Origin: Paenibacillus phyllosphaerae
GTDB taxonomy: Bacteria > Bacillota > Bacilli > Paenibacillales > Paenibacillaceae
Direction of reading: 5' to 3'
NCBI RefSeq assembly: GCF_014192105.1
Contig: NZ_JACHXK010000001.1
Coordinates: forward strand, 558,001 to 622,000
Length of the DNA: 64,000 nucleotides
Shown: positions 34,382 to 43,311 of the stretch, one piece after another
Position numbering within the stretch: position 1 is the stretch's first letter
Layout of the letters: each line of letters starts with the position of its first letter
Position numbers and translations under genes: made by a program
Notes under the pieces: model-generated
Databases searched by the model: none
What the model saw: only the letters and a program-made list of their open reading frames with translations
What the model was told of the DNA's origin: nothing

Positions 34382-34431
34382 AAAAAGGGCTCTCCAAGTC
34401 ATCTTCGATGACTTGGAGAGCCCTTCTTCTT
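34382..34431. terminator. Strong bidirectional terminator
   Basis: AAGGGCTCTCCAAGTCATC-ttc-GATGACTTGGAGAGCCCTT: a 19-bp stem with a 3-base loop, A and T runs outside. It serves the SGNH esterase gene and shields the convergent region. Confidence 0.93.
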
Positions 34432-35091
34432 TTACAAACCTTTGTTGTAGTCGTAGCCGATGGCTTGCAGGAACGCGCGAGCGAGCACGGCGTGGCCCGT
34501 CGCTGTCGGATGCACGCGGTCCCATGCCAACGTGGCTGGGTAGATGTGCTTCATCACCTGGTTGAAGGCGGCTTGGGTATCGACGAATTGCGCGTCGTAC
34601 TTGGCGGCCAGACGCTTCACGGCCGCGCCGTATTGGTCCATCGTGCTGCGCATCGCGTCCAATGCATTCGGCTCAATGTAGAACGGAGTCATAAGGATAA
34701 GACCTTGCAGCTGCGGACGCGTCTGAGCTATCAGCTGTTCCAACGTCTCTTCGTATTCTTCGATGTACACATGCTGCTCGGGAATGGTCGGCAGGTCGTA
34801 CTGCCGCCATACATCGTTCGTGCCGATCATGATCGACAGCCAGTCCGGCTTCAGATCAAGCACGTCCGTCTGCCAGCGCGCTTTCAGGTCGCGAACGGTA
34901 TTGCCGCTCGTTCCCATATTGACGATACGCAGGCCCAGCTCCGGGTAGGCCGCAGTCAGCAGCGCGTCTACGAGTGACACATACCCTTTGCCGTTGGCGC
35001 CGAACAGCCCTTCGCCAATCGGTCTTGCCCGGTCGCAATCGGTGATCGAATCGCCGATCATCACCAGTTTGGATTTTGCATGCAGCAACAT
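34432..35091 (-). CDS. SGNH/GDSL-family esterase
   Basis: A 219-residue SGNH hydrolase. Block I is VMIGDSITDCDRA with the nucleophile Ser near residue 15, block II has NMGTSGNTVRD, block III is MIGTNDVW near 89, and block V is WDRVHPTATGH with the Asp/His pair near 191. There is no signal peptide. Such enzymes in Paenibacillus often deacetylate plant-polysaccharide oligomers, which fits the adjacent acetyl-xylan-esterase-like gene 12 bp upstream. Confidence 0.88.
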   Translation of the reverse strand: MLLHAKSKLVMIGDSITDCDRARPIGEGLFGANGKGYVSLVDALLTAAYPELGLRIVNMGTSGNTVRDLKARWQTDVLDLKPDWLSIMIGTNDVWRQYDLPTIPEQHVYIEEYEETLEQLIAQTRPQLQGLILMTPFYIEPNALDAMRSTMDQYGAAVKRLAAKYDAQFVDTQAAFNQVMKHIYPATLAWDRVHPTATGHAVLARAFLQAIGYDYNKGL

Positions 35092-35103
35092 TGCATATCC
35101 CCC

Positions 35104-35970
35104 TTAAGCGCTCTCCGATGAAAGCAAGAATTGAATGATCTTGTCGTGCAGCCCCGGCAAGCCTTCGTGGCCGAAGTCCGGATAGATCTCGACCGATTTG
35201 GGCGCGCCGATCTTGTTGTAGGCGGCGAACTGCGTCGAAGGCGGACAGATCGTATCCATCAGCCCGACGCCGAGCAGCACTTCCCCTTGAATCCGCTCAG
35301 CCAGATGCTGAATGTCGATATACCCCAGTTTCGTGAAAATCTCATCCTCGCGCTTATGCTGCGGGTCGAAATGACGGAAGTAGGTGCGCAGCTCCCCATA
35401 CGCATCCTTGGCCAGATCCATCTCCCATACGCGGCGATAGTCGCTCAGGAACGGGTAGACCGGAGCCAGCTTACGGATCCGCGGCTCCAGGGCAGCGCAG
35501 GCAATCGTCAGCGCCCCGCCTTGCGACCAGCCGGTCGCATAGACCTGATCGGCATCCACCTCGTCCATCCCCATCGCGATCGAGGCCAGCTGCGCGGTAT
35601 CGAGGAAGATATGGCGGAACAGCAGGTTATCCGGCTCGTCGTCGAGGCCGCGGATAATGTGCCCGTGGTGAGTATTTCCTTTGGTGCCGCCGACATCCTC
35701 GGACCCGCCGCCTTGGCCCCGGCAATCCATCGCGAATACCGAATAGCCAAGCGATACGTAACCTAGGCGTTCGCTCCAATCCCCGACATTGCCCGAGTAG
35801 CCATGGAAGTGCAGCACGGCCGGATGCGGTCCTTGATCGCCTCTCGGACGGGCGTATTTGACATGGATGCGGGCTCCGCGAACGCCCGTGAAATACAGGT
35901 CGAAACATTCGGCGAGCGGCGTCTGGAACGAGCTCGGCACAAGCTCGACCTGCGGATCCACGGCACGCAT
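35104..35970 (-). pseudogene. CE7-family acetyl xylan esterase / cephalosporin-C deacetylase, 5' end apparently decayed
   Basis: A 288-residue alpha/beta hydrolase of the CE7 type. The nucleophile is in YATGWSQGGALT near residue 150, the oxyanion motif is RGQGG near 85, and the catalytic end DFGHEGLPGLHDK is near 272; MDTICPPS also fits. The family is normally about 320 residues. Upstream of ATG 35970 the same frame still reads WERAIAE, typical of family N-termini, for 10 codons to a TAA at 36001-36003, and no proper start follows. So the 5' end looks frameshifted or deleted. The remaining domain could still fold, or a sequencing error may explain it. Confidence 0.7.
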
Positions 35971-36119
35971 CTCGGCGATCGCGCGCTCCCACCTTTGCAG
36001 TTAAAAATCGCGCCAATTCCCGTTGTCCTTCGCGCGCATGCATGAAGAGCTGTCATCAGTGGGAAAATGAGCAGACAACGATTTCTAAGCGAGCCCCTAC
36101 AGAATAGGAGGAGTTTGGA

Positions 36120-37046
36120 ATGGTTGGCATGCATCCGCCTGGACGGTACAAGCGTTTGCTCGTTAGCTCGCTAGCCGTCTGCTTGATTACTACCACTCTT
36201 TGCAGTTGCTCCTTATTCCCGCACACCGTCCCTGCCAAGCTAGCCCAGACTGTACGCCTAGACGATGCTGCAACTCGCGCTGCCGCCCCCGCTGGCGACG
36301 CCAGAGAAGTCAACGGCCAACTGGGCAAGCGCAAGCAGCACGGCAATGAGCAAATGTCGTGGATTGAGCTGCAACGCCACTACCCGGGAACCTTTTTCAC
36401 CCAAGGCTCCAGAACGAAACGCAAAGTCGCCCTCACGTTCGATGATGTGCCTGATCCGCGGTATACGCCCAAGGTGCTCGATATATTGGCCAAATACAAG
36501 GTGCGCGCCACGTTTTTCGTATTAGGCTCGAAGGCTGCCGCCTACCCGCATCTCGTGAAGCGCATGCGCAGGGAAGGGCATATGATCGGCAATCACTCTT
36601 ACGATCATCCGGTGTTCACTTCCCTATCCGCCCACCAGTTCGGCCAGCAGATCACCGAAGCCGACAAGCTGCTCCGCTCGCTCGCGGGCTACAGTCCGCG
36701 GCTCATTCGGCCGCCGTATGGGGCCATTACGCCGAATCAGGTCGAATGGGCTCGGCGCAACGGATACACGATCGTCAACTGGGACGTCGATTCCGAGGAT
36801 TGGCGCAGCATCAACAGCAGTTTGATTATGGCGAATATTAAGAGCACCTTGCAGCCCGGATCCATCATTCTGCAGCATGCCGGCGGCGGCGCGACGCAGG
36901 ACTTGTCGGGCACTTTGAATGCCTTGCCTCAGCTCATCAAGATGCTGCAGGCCAAAGGCTACGAGATCGTAACCTTGCCCGAGTTGATCAACCGACCCGT
37001 CGCACGCACGAAGCCTTTCAACATCAAACGGCGCCCCTCCCAATAA
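36120..37046 (+). CDS. Polysaccharide deacetylase (NodB homology, PdaA/YlxY-like)
   Basis: A 308-residue secreted enzyme. A hydrophobic signal with a possible lipobox (TLCSC) is at 13-30, and the NodB domain runs from about 100 to 290. Motif 1 is ALTFDDVPDPRYT, motif 2 (metal) is NHSYDHPVF, motif 3 is RLIRPPYGAI, motif 4 NWDVDSEDW and motif 5 SIILQHAGGG. It probably removes acetyl from peptidoglycan or chitin-type sugars outside the cell. AGGAGGAG precedes the ATG by 7 bases. Confidence 0.9.
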   Translation: MVGMHPPGRYKRLLVSSLAVCLITTTLCSCSLFPHTVPAKLAQTVRLDDAATRAAAPAGDAREVNGQLGKRKQHGNEQMSWIELQRHYPGTFFTQGSRTKRKVALTFDDVPDPRYTPKVLDILAKYKVRATFFVLGSKAAAYPHLVKRMRREGHMIGNHSYDHPVFTSLSAHQFGQQITEADKLLRSLAGYSPRLIRPPYGAITPNQVEWARRNGYTIVNWDVDSEDWRSINSSLIMANIKSTLQPGSIILQHAGGGATQDLSGTLNALPQLIKMLQAKGYEIVTLPELINRPVARTKPFNIKRRPSQ

Positions 37047-37096
37047 AGGAGAAGCGCCGTCATTTGTTGTATGTGCTTGGTCTTGCCCGGCCCGAC

Positions 37097-37789
37097 CTAC
37101 TTCAGGACATATACCGTCACGTACTGATAGCCGAATGTGCGTGCTTCCTGCTGGGAAGAAGGAACGAAGATATCGATCCGGTTGCCCTTGATCGCACCGC
37201 CCGTATCCGAAGCGATCGCGTACATGCCGCCTTGCGGCAATCCGTTGTAGTCATAGCCTGTTACGTACACTTTCGTTCCGAGCGGAATCCGCTCCGGGTC
37301 TACGGCAATCGTGCCGACCTTCAGGGCGTTGCCGAAATAATCGACTGCGCCGTATCCGCCATTCTCGCTTGCTGCCGCCGTGTAAGCACTTGCTTTTACC
37401 TGGAAGCTGTCTGAATACGCAATTGGTTGCCCGCTTACCGTCAGCGTATCGCTGCTCGGAGCTGCCGCTGCCGCGGTCTCGACCGCCATCATGCTCATTT
37501 TAGCGGATTTGACGGACGTTTCTTTCGCTTGGGGAGCAGCTGGAGCGGTTGCGCCTCCGTCTGGAATGACAATCGTTAGCCCAGCGTATATGTTAAGCGG
37601 GTTAACCGTCGGATTTGCTTTCATCAGCCCATCGATGTTGACGTTAAACCGTTTCGACATACTCCAGAACGTATCATTGTCCGTTGCCTTGTAGAGGGTT
37701 GCCGCACTCGCTGCGCCCGCATGGGACAACAGGGCCAGCCCGATGACAGCCGCTGCCATACCTTTTTTGAACTTCGTGAACAATTGCAT
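37097..37789 (-). CDS. LysM and 3D-domain cell-wall protein (YocH/YuiC-like)
   Basis: A 230-residue secreted protein. The signal peptide is residues 1-30 (ends AGAASA), one LysM is at about 33-75 (DNDTFWSMSKRFNVNIDGLMKANP), a linker rich in Ala/Pro follows, and the 3D domain is at about 140-230 (KASAYTAAASENGG; DTGGAIKGNRIDIFV with the three aspartates). 3D domains are lytic-transglycosylase-like wall enzymes. A c-di-AMP riboswitch lies upstream, the usual pairing for wall hydrolases in Bacillota. AAAGGAGG is very near ATG 37789; TTG 37783 is possible. Confidence 0.88.
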   Translation of the reverse strand: MQLFTKFKKGMAAAVIGLALLSHAGAASAATLYKATDNDTFWSMSKRFNVNIDGLMKANPTVNPLNIYAGLTIVIPDGGATAPAAPQAKETSVKSAKMSMMAVETAAAAAPSSDTLTVSGQPIAYSDSFQVKASAYTAAASENGGYGAVDYFGNALKVGTIAVDPERIPLGTKVYVTGYDYNGLPQGGMYAIASDTGGAIKGNRIDIFVPSSQQEARTFGYQYVTVYVLK

Positions 37790-37892
37790 ATCCTCCTTTG
37801 GTTTACGAAATCGCGCCGTCCTAACGACGCTCGACTTCGTCATCGCGAGCAGATCGAACACATAACCGTTCAATAGATCTGCTCCTGCTTGT

Positions 37893-38101
37893 GGCCTACG
37901 AGGTTAGTTGTCGGATTCGGGCCGAGGAGTTCAGCCCTACGCTCCCGGACGCGAAGCAAGCGTCCTTGGCGATTCACCCCAAGCGGCAACCGCATTGGAA
38001 GACATGTCCAAACTGCAGCGGTATTCGCGAAGTTCCGCTCTTGCATGGTTGAGCAAGAAGCGGCAGGTTCCATGCGTGGCATGCCCCTGTTTAGTCCCCC
38101 G
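37893..38101 (-). ncRNA. c-di-AMP riboswitch (ydaO-yuaA class)
   Basis: On the minus strand, in order: GGGGGACTAAACAGGGGCA, then GGGGTGAATCGCC, then GTAGGGC and the highly conserved end CCGAATCCGACAACTAACC followed by TCGTAGGCC. These are the ydaO consensus blocks. It is followed by a 9-bp hairpin (GAGCAGATC/GATCTGCTC, 37842-37883 region) before the gene, without a clear T tract. Ligand binding usually turns the gene off. Confidence 0.93.
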
Positions 38102-38223
38102 TACATAAAGTTTCGGCTCGTGTAAAAGGTTACCACGGCCAAACAGACCGCTCTAGCGGTAATATACGGAAGTCGGGTTCATGTCAGGTATCTCGGCAGC
38201 CGCTGCTAGACAGCGTGTTCAAG

Positions 38224-38264
38224 AAAAAGCATGAACGACGGGCGCGATCGACCGTCATTCATGC
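38224..38264 (-). terminator. Terminator of the tetR gene
   Basis: On the minus strand GCATGAATGACGG...CCGTCGTTCATGC with one G-T pair, then T5. Confidence 0.88.
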
Positions 38265-38322
38265 TCGGGATTCATTCGTTATAGTGCAAAAACTACCAGC
38301 GTTCCGTCTACATTATCGCGCG

Positions 38323-38985
38323 TTAATCGGCAGGCAGATCGGAATGCAGCGCGGTTTGCATGCCGCTGACCATCGTGCGGATGCCAAGTTCAAAATACGG
38401 CAGCGTCCGGCTCAGCAGCTGATCAACCGGCTCGCGATGATTCGTATACGTGGCGACATAACCTTGCACGTAATAAAACAGAATCCTTGCCCGGTTCACC
38501 GCCTCCTCGCCGGTCTCCGGCAGCTGCTGATGCGCGGATAAGGCAAGGTGAAGCGCCTTGCCGATATGATCGAACAACCGCTTGCGGATCTGATTAATCT
38601 CAAGCTCCGGCGCGTCCTCGTCGACGCGTACCGATCCGGCGTTGAACAGCACCGTATGCAGACTGCCGTGGGTCAGGCAAAATACGACATGCGCCTTCAG
38701 CAGCTCGACCAGCGCTGCGGCCCGATCCCCGCTTCCTTCCTCGAGCTTGCGGAGCATCGAATGCTCGAGTTCGAGCAGCGACGGGATCGCAATCTGCTGC
38801 AGCAGATCCTCCTTATTCTTGAAATAAAGGTAGATCGCCGTATGCGAGCATCCCGCTTCCTTCGCAATCTCGCGCATCGTTACGGCCTCATACCCCCGCG
38901 TAATGAATAGCCGCTCCGCCGCTTGGCGAACGGACTTCTTCATCTCTTCCGTCATTCTCTTGCGTCGATCGGCCGCTTCCGGCAT
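38323..38985 (-). CDS. TetR-family transcriptional regulator
   Basis: A 220-residue regulator with the TetR helix-turn-helix near residues 20-60 (AAERLFITRGYEAVTMREIAKEAG then HTAIYLYFKNKEDLL). The C-terminal ligand domain is not assignable. It is divergent from the DUF5316 gene 131 bp away, a possible target. ATG 38985 has AAAGGGG upstream; an earlier ATG (39024) adds 13 residues. Confidence 0.88.
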   Translation of the reverse strand: MPEAADRRKRMTEEMKKSVRQAAERLFITRGYEAVTMREIAKEAGCSHTAIYLYFKNKEDLLQQIAIPSLLELEHSMLRKLEEGSGDRAAALVELLKAHVVFCLTHGSLHTVLFNAGSVRVDEDAPELEINQIRKRLFDHIGKALHLALSAHQQLPETGEEAVNRARILFYYVQGYVATYTNHREPVDQLLSRTLPYFELGIRTMVSGMQTALHSDLPAD

Positions 38986-39116
38986 AAACTTTAGCGCCCC
39001 TTTACGTAATGTGATCGCAGTCATCGCAGATGCCGCTCCGCCGACTTCGTTTTTTCAATAATAACCATTGGTTACGATTTCGCGCAACTTCGCACCGCAA
39101 CTTCCTGTTTACGGGG

Positions 39117-39323
39117 ATGCAGGTATTCATCATTATTGGCATCGTTGGCTTCGTCCTTGCCGCCATATTCAACGGAACATTCGTATCGGGCGACCGGCAG
39201 CGGGCGAATTTCTATTCCGAGACGAAGGAAGATCGCCATGCGCGCGGGAAAGCGACCGATTGGCTGATGCTCGGCAGCGTGATCTCGTTCGGTATCGCTG
39301 CGCTAATCTATTGGCTGTCTTAG
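39117..39323 (+). CDS. DUF5316-like small membrane protein
   Basis: A 68-residue protein with two spans (FIIIGIVGFVLAAIF and MLGSVISFGIAALIYW) and a central FVSGDRQRANFYSETKEDRHAR segment. That central pattern is the DUF5316 signature as I recall it; function unknown. The start is unsure because GGGG directly precedes ATG 39117. Confidence 0.65.
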   Translation: MQVFIIIGIVGFVLAAIFNGTFVSGDRQRANFYSETKEDRHARGKATDWLMLGSVISFGIAALIYWLS

Positions 39324-39394
39324 CGGCCAAACGGATCGGAATAACCTTGTTATTTCGAGGCGCTGCGATACGCTCCTCATCTCCGGATATGCCA

Positions 39395-39438
39395 AAAGGA
39401 CGCGCTCTCGTCAGAAGAAGAGAATGCGTCCTTTTTTT
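39395..39438. terminator. Bidirectional terminator
   Basis: AAAAGGACGC...GCGTCCTTTT with additional CTCT/AGAG pairing, T8 on the plus strand; it lies between converging genes. Confidence 0.88.
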
Positions 39439-39460
39439 TCGATCAGCCATATCGATCCGC

Positions 39461-40597
39461 TTACTTCAACGTCGTTACATAAGTCACGAATTTAATCGCG
39501 TTGTCGACGAAGGACGAGGTGACGGCCATCACCTTGTTGCCGGCTTGGTTCCAACGCAGCGTATCCGATACATATTGCGCGTCCACCGTAATCTGCTTCG
39601 TCTCGCCGGAAACCGCATCGGCGACATAGATGCCTTGCGTGCCGCCGTCGCTGTTCATGACCGTATACGCCAGGCGCGTACCGTCCGGCGACCAGCTCGT
39701 TCCGAAGATCTGGTTTCCTTTGGCGATCGACTTCTTCGTCTTAAGCGCGGTGTCCGTCAGGACCAATTCCATCTTAAGCGGATCCTCGTCCTTGTTCACC
39801 TTCTTGACGACTGCGAACTGTTTGCCGTCCGGCGACGGTATGAACCACACGACATCGGTAGCCAGCACCTTCTTTTCTTTGGCGGTGGCCTGCGTATCGT
39901 AGGCGTACAAGGTGTAATTCGGGCCGATATAATAAATCGTCGAACCGATCTGCTTCGTATTGATCGTCGCCGGATGGCCAGCTTCGACGATGATCTCGGT
40001 CGCGCCGGTCAGATCGGATCTGGCGATGTCTCCGCTCTCCGTCGTGAACAGTAAACGTTCATTGTCTACCCACTCCGCATCCACCAGGCCGAGCGGCAGC
40101 GTACCAGTCTGTACGACCTCGCGAGTGGACAGGTCCATAATGAATCCCGATACCGTCCCGTTATCGTCCTGCTTGAAGAACAGATGCTTCTTATCCGGCG
40201 ACACGATGGCCGCGTACTGATCGAGATCGGCCTGCTTCAGCAGTTCATCGGCGCCTGTCGTCACATTGCGGATGTACAAATTGTTCGGGTAACGCGTAGT
40301 CCCCTCGAAGGTGAGCTGATTCGCCTGATCATTGGGCTTCGTAATGACGAGCAGCTCGTCGCTGATCCAATCCATCCCCCTCACGCCATCGAGCTTATCG
40401 ATTTTGCCAACGTCGATGCCGGCTTCGGCTTTGGCCGGCTCGCTGCTGACGACGGTAATCGTCTTGTCCGGCTTCGTGATAACCTCCCGGTCTTCATTGG
40501 CTTTGCTTGCGCTGCACCCTGTGATCGCTATTATACAAGCCAGGCCGGCTGCCGCTGCTGCTGTGCGAAATGGCTTCGGTTTCGAAGATGTATTCAT
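39461..40597 (-). CDS. Beta-propeller (TolB/PD40-like) lipoprotein
   Basis: A 378-residue lipoprotein: signal peptide with lipobox IAITGC, then repeated propeller strands such as YAAIVSPDKKHLFFKQDDNG, VVWFIPSPDGKQFAVVKK and GTSWSPDGTRLAYTVMNSD. The SPDG-type repeats mark PD40/TolB propellers. It lies 46 bp downstream of the two-component genes on the same strand, so it may be part of that operon as sensor accessory or target. Confidence 0.78.
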   Translation of the reverse strand: MNTSSKPKPFRTAAAAAGLACIIAITGCSASKANEDREVITKPDKTITVVSSEPAKAEAGIDVGKIDKLDGVRGMDWISDELLVITKPNDQANQLTFEGTTRYPNNLYIRNVTTGADELLKQADLDQYAAIVSPDKKHLFFKQDDNGTVSGFIMDLSTREVVQTGTLPLGLVDAEWVDNERLLFTTESGDIARSDLTGATEIIVEAGHPATINTKQIGSTIYYIGPNYTLYAYDTQATAKEKKVLATDVVWFIPSPDGKQFAVVKKVNKDEDPLKMELVLTDTALKTKKSIAKGNQIFGTSWSPDGTRLAYTVMNSDGGTQGIYVADAVSGETKQITVDAQYVSDTLRWNQAGNKVMAVTSSFVDNAIKFVTYVTTLK

Positions 40598-40643
40598 GTT
40601 GCTGCCTCCTCGTCAAAGTTCATAGCTTTATCCTACAGGTGCA

Positions 40644-42146
40644 TTATGTCGCCTTCGTCTCGGACTTGTTTCCGCGTTGTAAACGTTTCGGCGCTTCTGG
40701 AGCAAGCGGCAGCGTAACGGTGAATTCGGACCCCGCGCCGATCGCCGACTTCACCGCAATCTTCCCTTGCTGCAGTTCCGCCAGCTGCTTCACCAGCGAC
40801 AAGCCAAGCCCCGTTCCGCCCGTCGATCGGGCGCGGTCCTTGCTCACCGTGTAGAAGGGCTGGAACAACTTGTCCATCGCTTCTTCCGGGATCCCGATTC
40901 CGGTGTCACGGACACTGATGACCGCATAACCGCCTTCCGCTGTGCTGCTGACGACAATTTCACCGCCTTGCACGTTATATTTGATCGCGTTATCCAGCAA
41001 GTTGAGAAAAAGATGAACGAGGCTCTCCCGATCCGCCATCACCGTGACCTCGGCTAACTTCGTCGTTAGCGACAGCTCGAACTTCGTGGCCTTGCCGCTC
41101 ATTCGGGAGCAGCATTCGGCGAGCAGCGACGCCAGCTCCACGGGCTCGGCGTTCTGGTTGAATTCGTACTGCTCGAGCGCCGACAGCCGCAGCACCTTCT
41201 CGACCATTTCGAGCAGCCGGTCGGCCTCCCGACGCATATTGCACCGCGCTTCCTCCAACAATTCAGGATCGTCACGATACATATCAAGCAAATCCGTATA
41301 GGCGATAATCGAGGTGAGCGGCGTCTTGAATTCATGGCTGATGCTGCCGATGAATTGTTTCTGGCGGTCCATGCTCTGTTTGATCGCAAGGCTCATGTAC
41401 GTGATCCCCTCGCTCAGATCGCCCAGCTCATCGCTGCGCTTCACCGGGGGCTCGACGATGTATTCGCCCGAGCGAATTTGCTCCGTCGCCTGCTGCAGCT
41501 TCCGAATGGCGTGAACGACGCGCTGTACGTAAATCAGACCGAGCAGGAAGCTCGCAGCCAACGCTATCAGTCCGATCGTGCGGATGCTCAACGCGATGGT
41601 GTGATAGAACTGTTGATCGCCGGCAAGCGAATATTCGAATTGTACGACGCCGACTTGCCCGATCGTCCAGACGAGCGGCGACATATAGATTAACTGCGAG
41701 TCCGCCTCCTGATACACCGTCTTGCCCTGATTGGCGATCGCCAGCGTATCGGCCACATTCCCGGTCCGGGACAAAGGCTGCGAGTTGCCGACCTCGATAC
41801 CGTCCGCATTGTAGATCACGACATGCGTGCCGCTGAGCAGATTGCTCACGTCCGCCGCCAGCTGGGGACCGCTCCGTCTTAGAAAAGTTTGCGCATCGAC
41901 CTGCGGATCCCCCAGATACGTCTGCGAGATGCGCAAATTCGCGAGCTCGCTGCGCTGCTTCAGGATCGACTCGACTCGCTGCCGCTGATTCCGCTCGATA
42001 TCCCGCAGCACCAGCGTGCTCAGCACGGCGATCGTCAGGACGAGCAGCGCGGCCAAGGCGGCCAGAAACCGCCATCGCAAGCTGATGTAAGGCCGCCGCC
42101 GTTTCCTGGCCTTGGCCGCGCCTGACACCGCCTTCTGGCCACTCAT
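40644..42146 (-). CDS. Sensor histidine kinase
   Basis: A 500-residue membrane kinase. TM1 is about residues 25-47, an outer sensor region about 48-180, TM2 about 185-208, HAMP about 208-262. HisKA has the phospho-acceptor His271 in SISHEFKTPLT; the ATPase has the N box (LLDNAIKYNV), G1 (DTGIGIP) and G2 (GGTGLGLSL). The 20-residue head is Arg/Lys-rich. Its ATG overlaps the regulator's stop as ATGA, so translation is coupled. Confidence 0.94.
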   Translation of the reverse strand: MSGQKAVSGAAKARKRRRPYISLRWRFLAALAALLVLTIAVLSTLVLRDIERNQRQRVESILKQRSELANLRISQTYLGDPQVDAQTFLRRSGPQLAADVSNLLSGTHVVIYNADGIEVGNSQPLSRTGNVADTLAIANQGKTVYQEADSQLIYMSPLVWTIGQVGVVQFEYSLAGDQQFYHTIALSIRTIGLIALAASFLLGLIYVQRVVHAIRKLQQATEQIRSGEYIVEPPVKRSDELGDLSEGITYMSLAIKQSMDRQKQFIGSISHEFKTPLTSIIAYTDLLDMYRDDPELLEEARCNMRREADRLLEMVEKVLRLSALEQYEFNQNAEPVELASLLAECCSRMSGKATKFELSLTTKLAEVTVMADRESLVHLFLNLLDNAIKYNVQGGEIVVSSTAEGGYAVISVRDTGIGIPEEAMDKLFQPFYTVSKDRARSTGGTGLGLSLVKQLAELQQGKIAVKSAIGAGSEFTVTLPLAPEAPKRLQRGNKSETKAT

Positions 42147-42832
42147 GACGGCAGTTCCCGCAGCGATTTGTAACCGACGCCATAGACCGTCTGCAGCAGC
42201 TGCTGATACGGCTCGCCGAGTTTCTTGCGCAGGCGCTGCATATGAATGTCGACCGTGCGCGTCCCGCCGGCATAATCGAGACTCCACACGAGATCAAGCA
42301 GTTCATCCCGCGTATAGACCCGCTCCGGATGTGTAAGCAGCAACGCCAGCAGATCGAATTCCTTCGGCGTCAAGTCCAGCTGTTTCCCCTCGATCTCTAC
42401 CGTCCGGTTCGGTATATGAAGCGTCAAGCCGCCAACCTGGACGCTTTGCTTCTCATCCTCCGCCTTGTTCTCGAGCCGTCGAAGGAGCGCCTTCGCCCGC
42501 GCCACTAACTCACGCAGATCGAACGGCTTCGTCATATAATCATCGGCCCCAAGCTCAAGGCCGAGCACTTTATCGACAATATCGTTCTTCACCGTAAGCA
42601 GAATAATGCCCAGCCCGCTGCGGTTCTCTAGCTTCCGGCACACATCGTAGCCGCTCAGCTTCGGCATCATGACATCGAGAATCATAACGTGCGGCTCGAA
42701 CGTTGCGGCTTTCGCGAGCGCTTCTTCGCCGTCATGGGCAAGCTCCACCGTATAACCCTCACGCCGAAAAGCGTATGCGATCGCGCCCGCAATGCTTTGC
42801 TCGTCATCGACGACCAATATTCGTTTACCCAT
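42143..42832 (-). CDS. OmpR-family response regulator
   Basis: A 229-residue regulator. The receiver domain has the acidic pair VVDDE, the phospho-acceptor Asp53 (ILDVMMP), Thr in LLTVKND and Lys in MTKPFDL. The winged helix (about 130-225) has LTPKEFDLLALLLTHPERVYTRDEL and RTVDIHMQRLRKKLG. ATG 42832 has GAGGAG 10 bases upstream; GTG 42838 adds two residues. It is first in an operon with the kinase and perhaps the propeller lipoprotein. Confidence 0.94.
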   Translation of the reverse strand: MGKRILVVDDEQSIAGAIAYAFRREGYTVELAHDGEEALAKAATFEPHVMILDVMMPKLSGYDVCRKLENRSGLGIILLTVKNDIVDKVLGLELGADDYMTKPFDLRELVARAKALLRRLENKAEDEKQSVQVGGLTLHIPNRTVEIEGKQLDLTPKEFDLLALLLTHPERVYTRDELLDLVWSLDYAGGTRTVDIHMQRLRKKLGEPYQQLLQTVYGVGYKSLRELPS

Positions 42833-42987
42833 ATCCACCCATCTCCTCTATCGTGAAGATAGTTTACCCTTATTTCGCCAACATCTCTACTTTGTTTCCA
42901 ACTTGTAACATACGATCATTGCTTACGATTCAAGACGTTCAACTATCGATGGGCATATCACTCTTTTCAAATGTTCAGAATATTGTG

Positions 42988-43017
42988 TATAATATAACTA
43001 TAGTGTAAGCGCTTGCA
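42988..43017 (+). promoter_or_regulatory. Promoter and CcpA (cre) site of the small gene at 43055
   Basis: TATAAT at 42988-42993, preceded 17 bases upstream by a weak -35. The palindrome TGTAAGCGCTTGCA (43004-43017) is a full match to the cre consensus TGWAARCGYTWNCW and lies just downstream of the expected start point, a repressing position. Confidence 0.8.
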
Positions 43018-43054
43018 ATAAAGAAGGACGCTTATCCTAAAGGAGGAATGTGCG

Positions 43055-43240
43055 ATGTTATTCTTCGAATCCGAGTACCGCCGCCAAGCGATGGCTATTC
43101 TGAAGCGGGACCGCTCCCTTGCATCCCAGGAACTGAGCGAGGACCTCAAACGAAGCAAACAAACGTTATTCAGCTTACGCCAGCGAATAAGCACCATCTC
43201 CGCGCCGTTCTTCGGCCCTACGAACCGCCCCTCTCCATAA
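43055..43240 (+). CDS. Small basic protein of unknown function (61 aa)
   Basis: A 61-residue protein (MLFFESEYRRQAMAILKRDR..., with DLKRSKQTLFSLRQR in the middle). It is amphipathic and basic, without a span, and I recognise no family. It is likely real: AAAGGAGG sits 8 bases before the ATG, a TATAAT with a perfect cre site is upstream, and a terminator follows. Confidence 0.7.
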   Translation: MLFFESEYRRQAMAILKRDRSLASQELSEDLKRSKQTLFSLRQRISTISAPFFGPTNRPSP

Positions 43241-43259
43241 TATAAAGGCGAATCATACA

Positions 43260-43304
43260 AATACCGCCCGCGGAAGCCCAGAGGCTTTCGCGAGCGGTAT
43301 TTTT
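43260..43304. terminator. Bidirectional terminator
   Basis: AATACCGC-CCGCGGAAGCC-cagag-GGCTTTCGCGAG-CGGTATT with T6; between convergent genes. Confidence 0.88.
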
Positions 43305-43311
43305 TGCTTGT

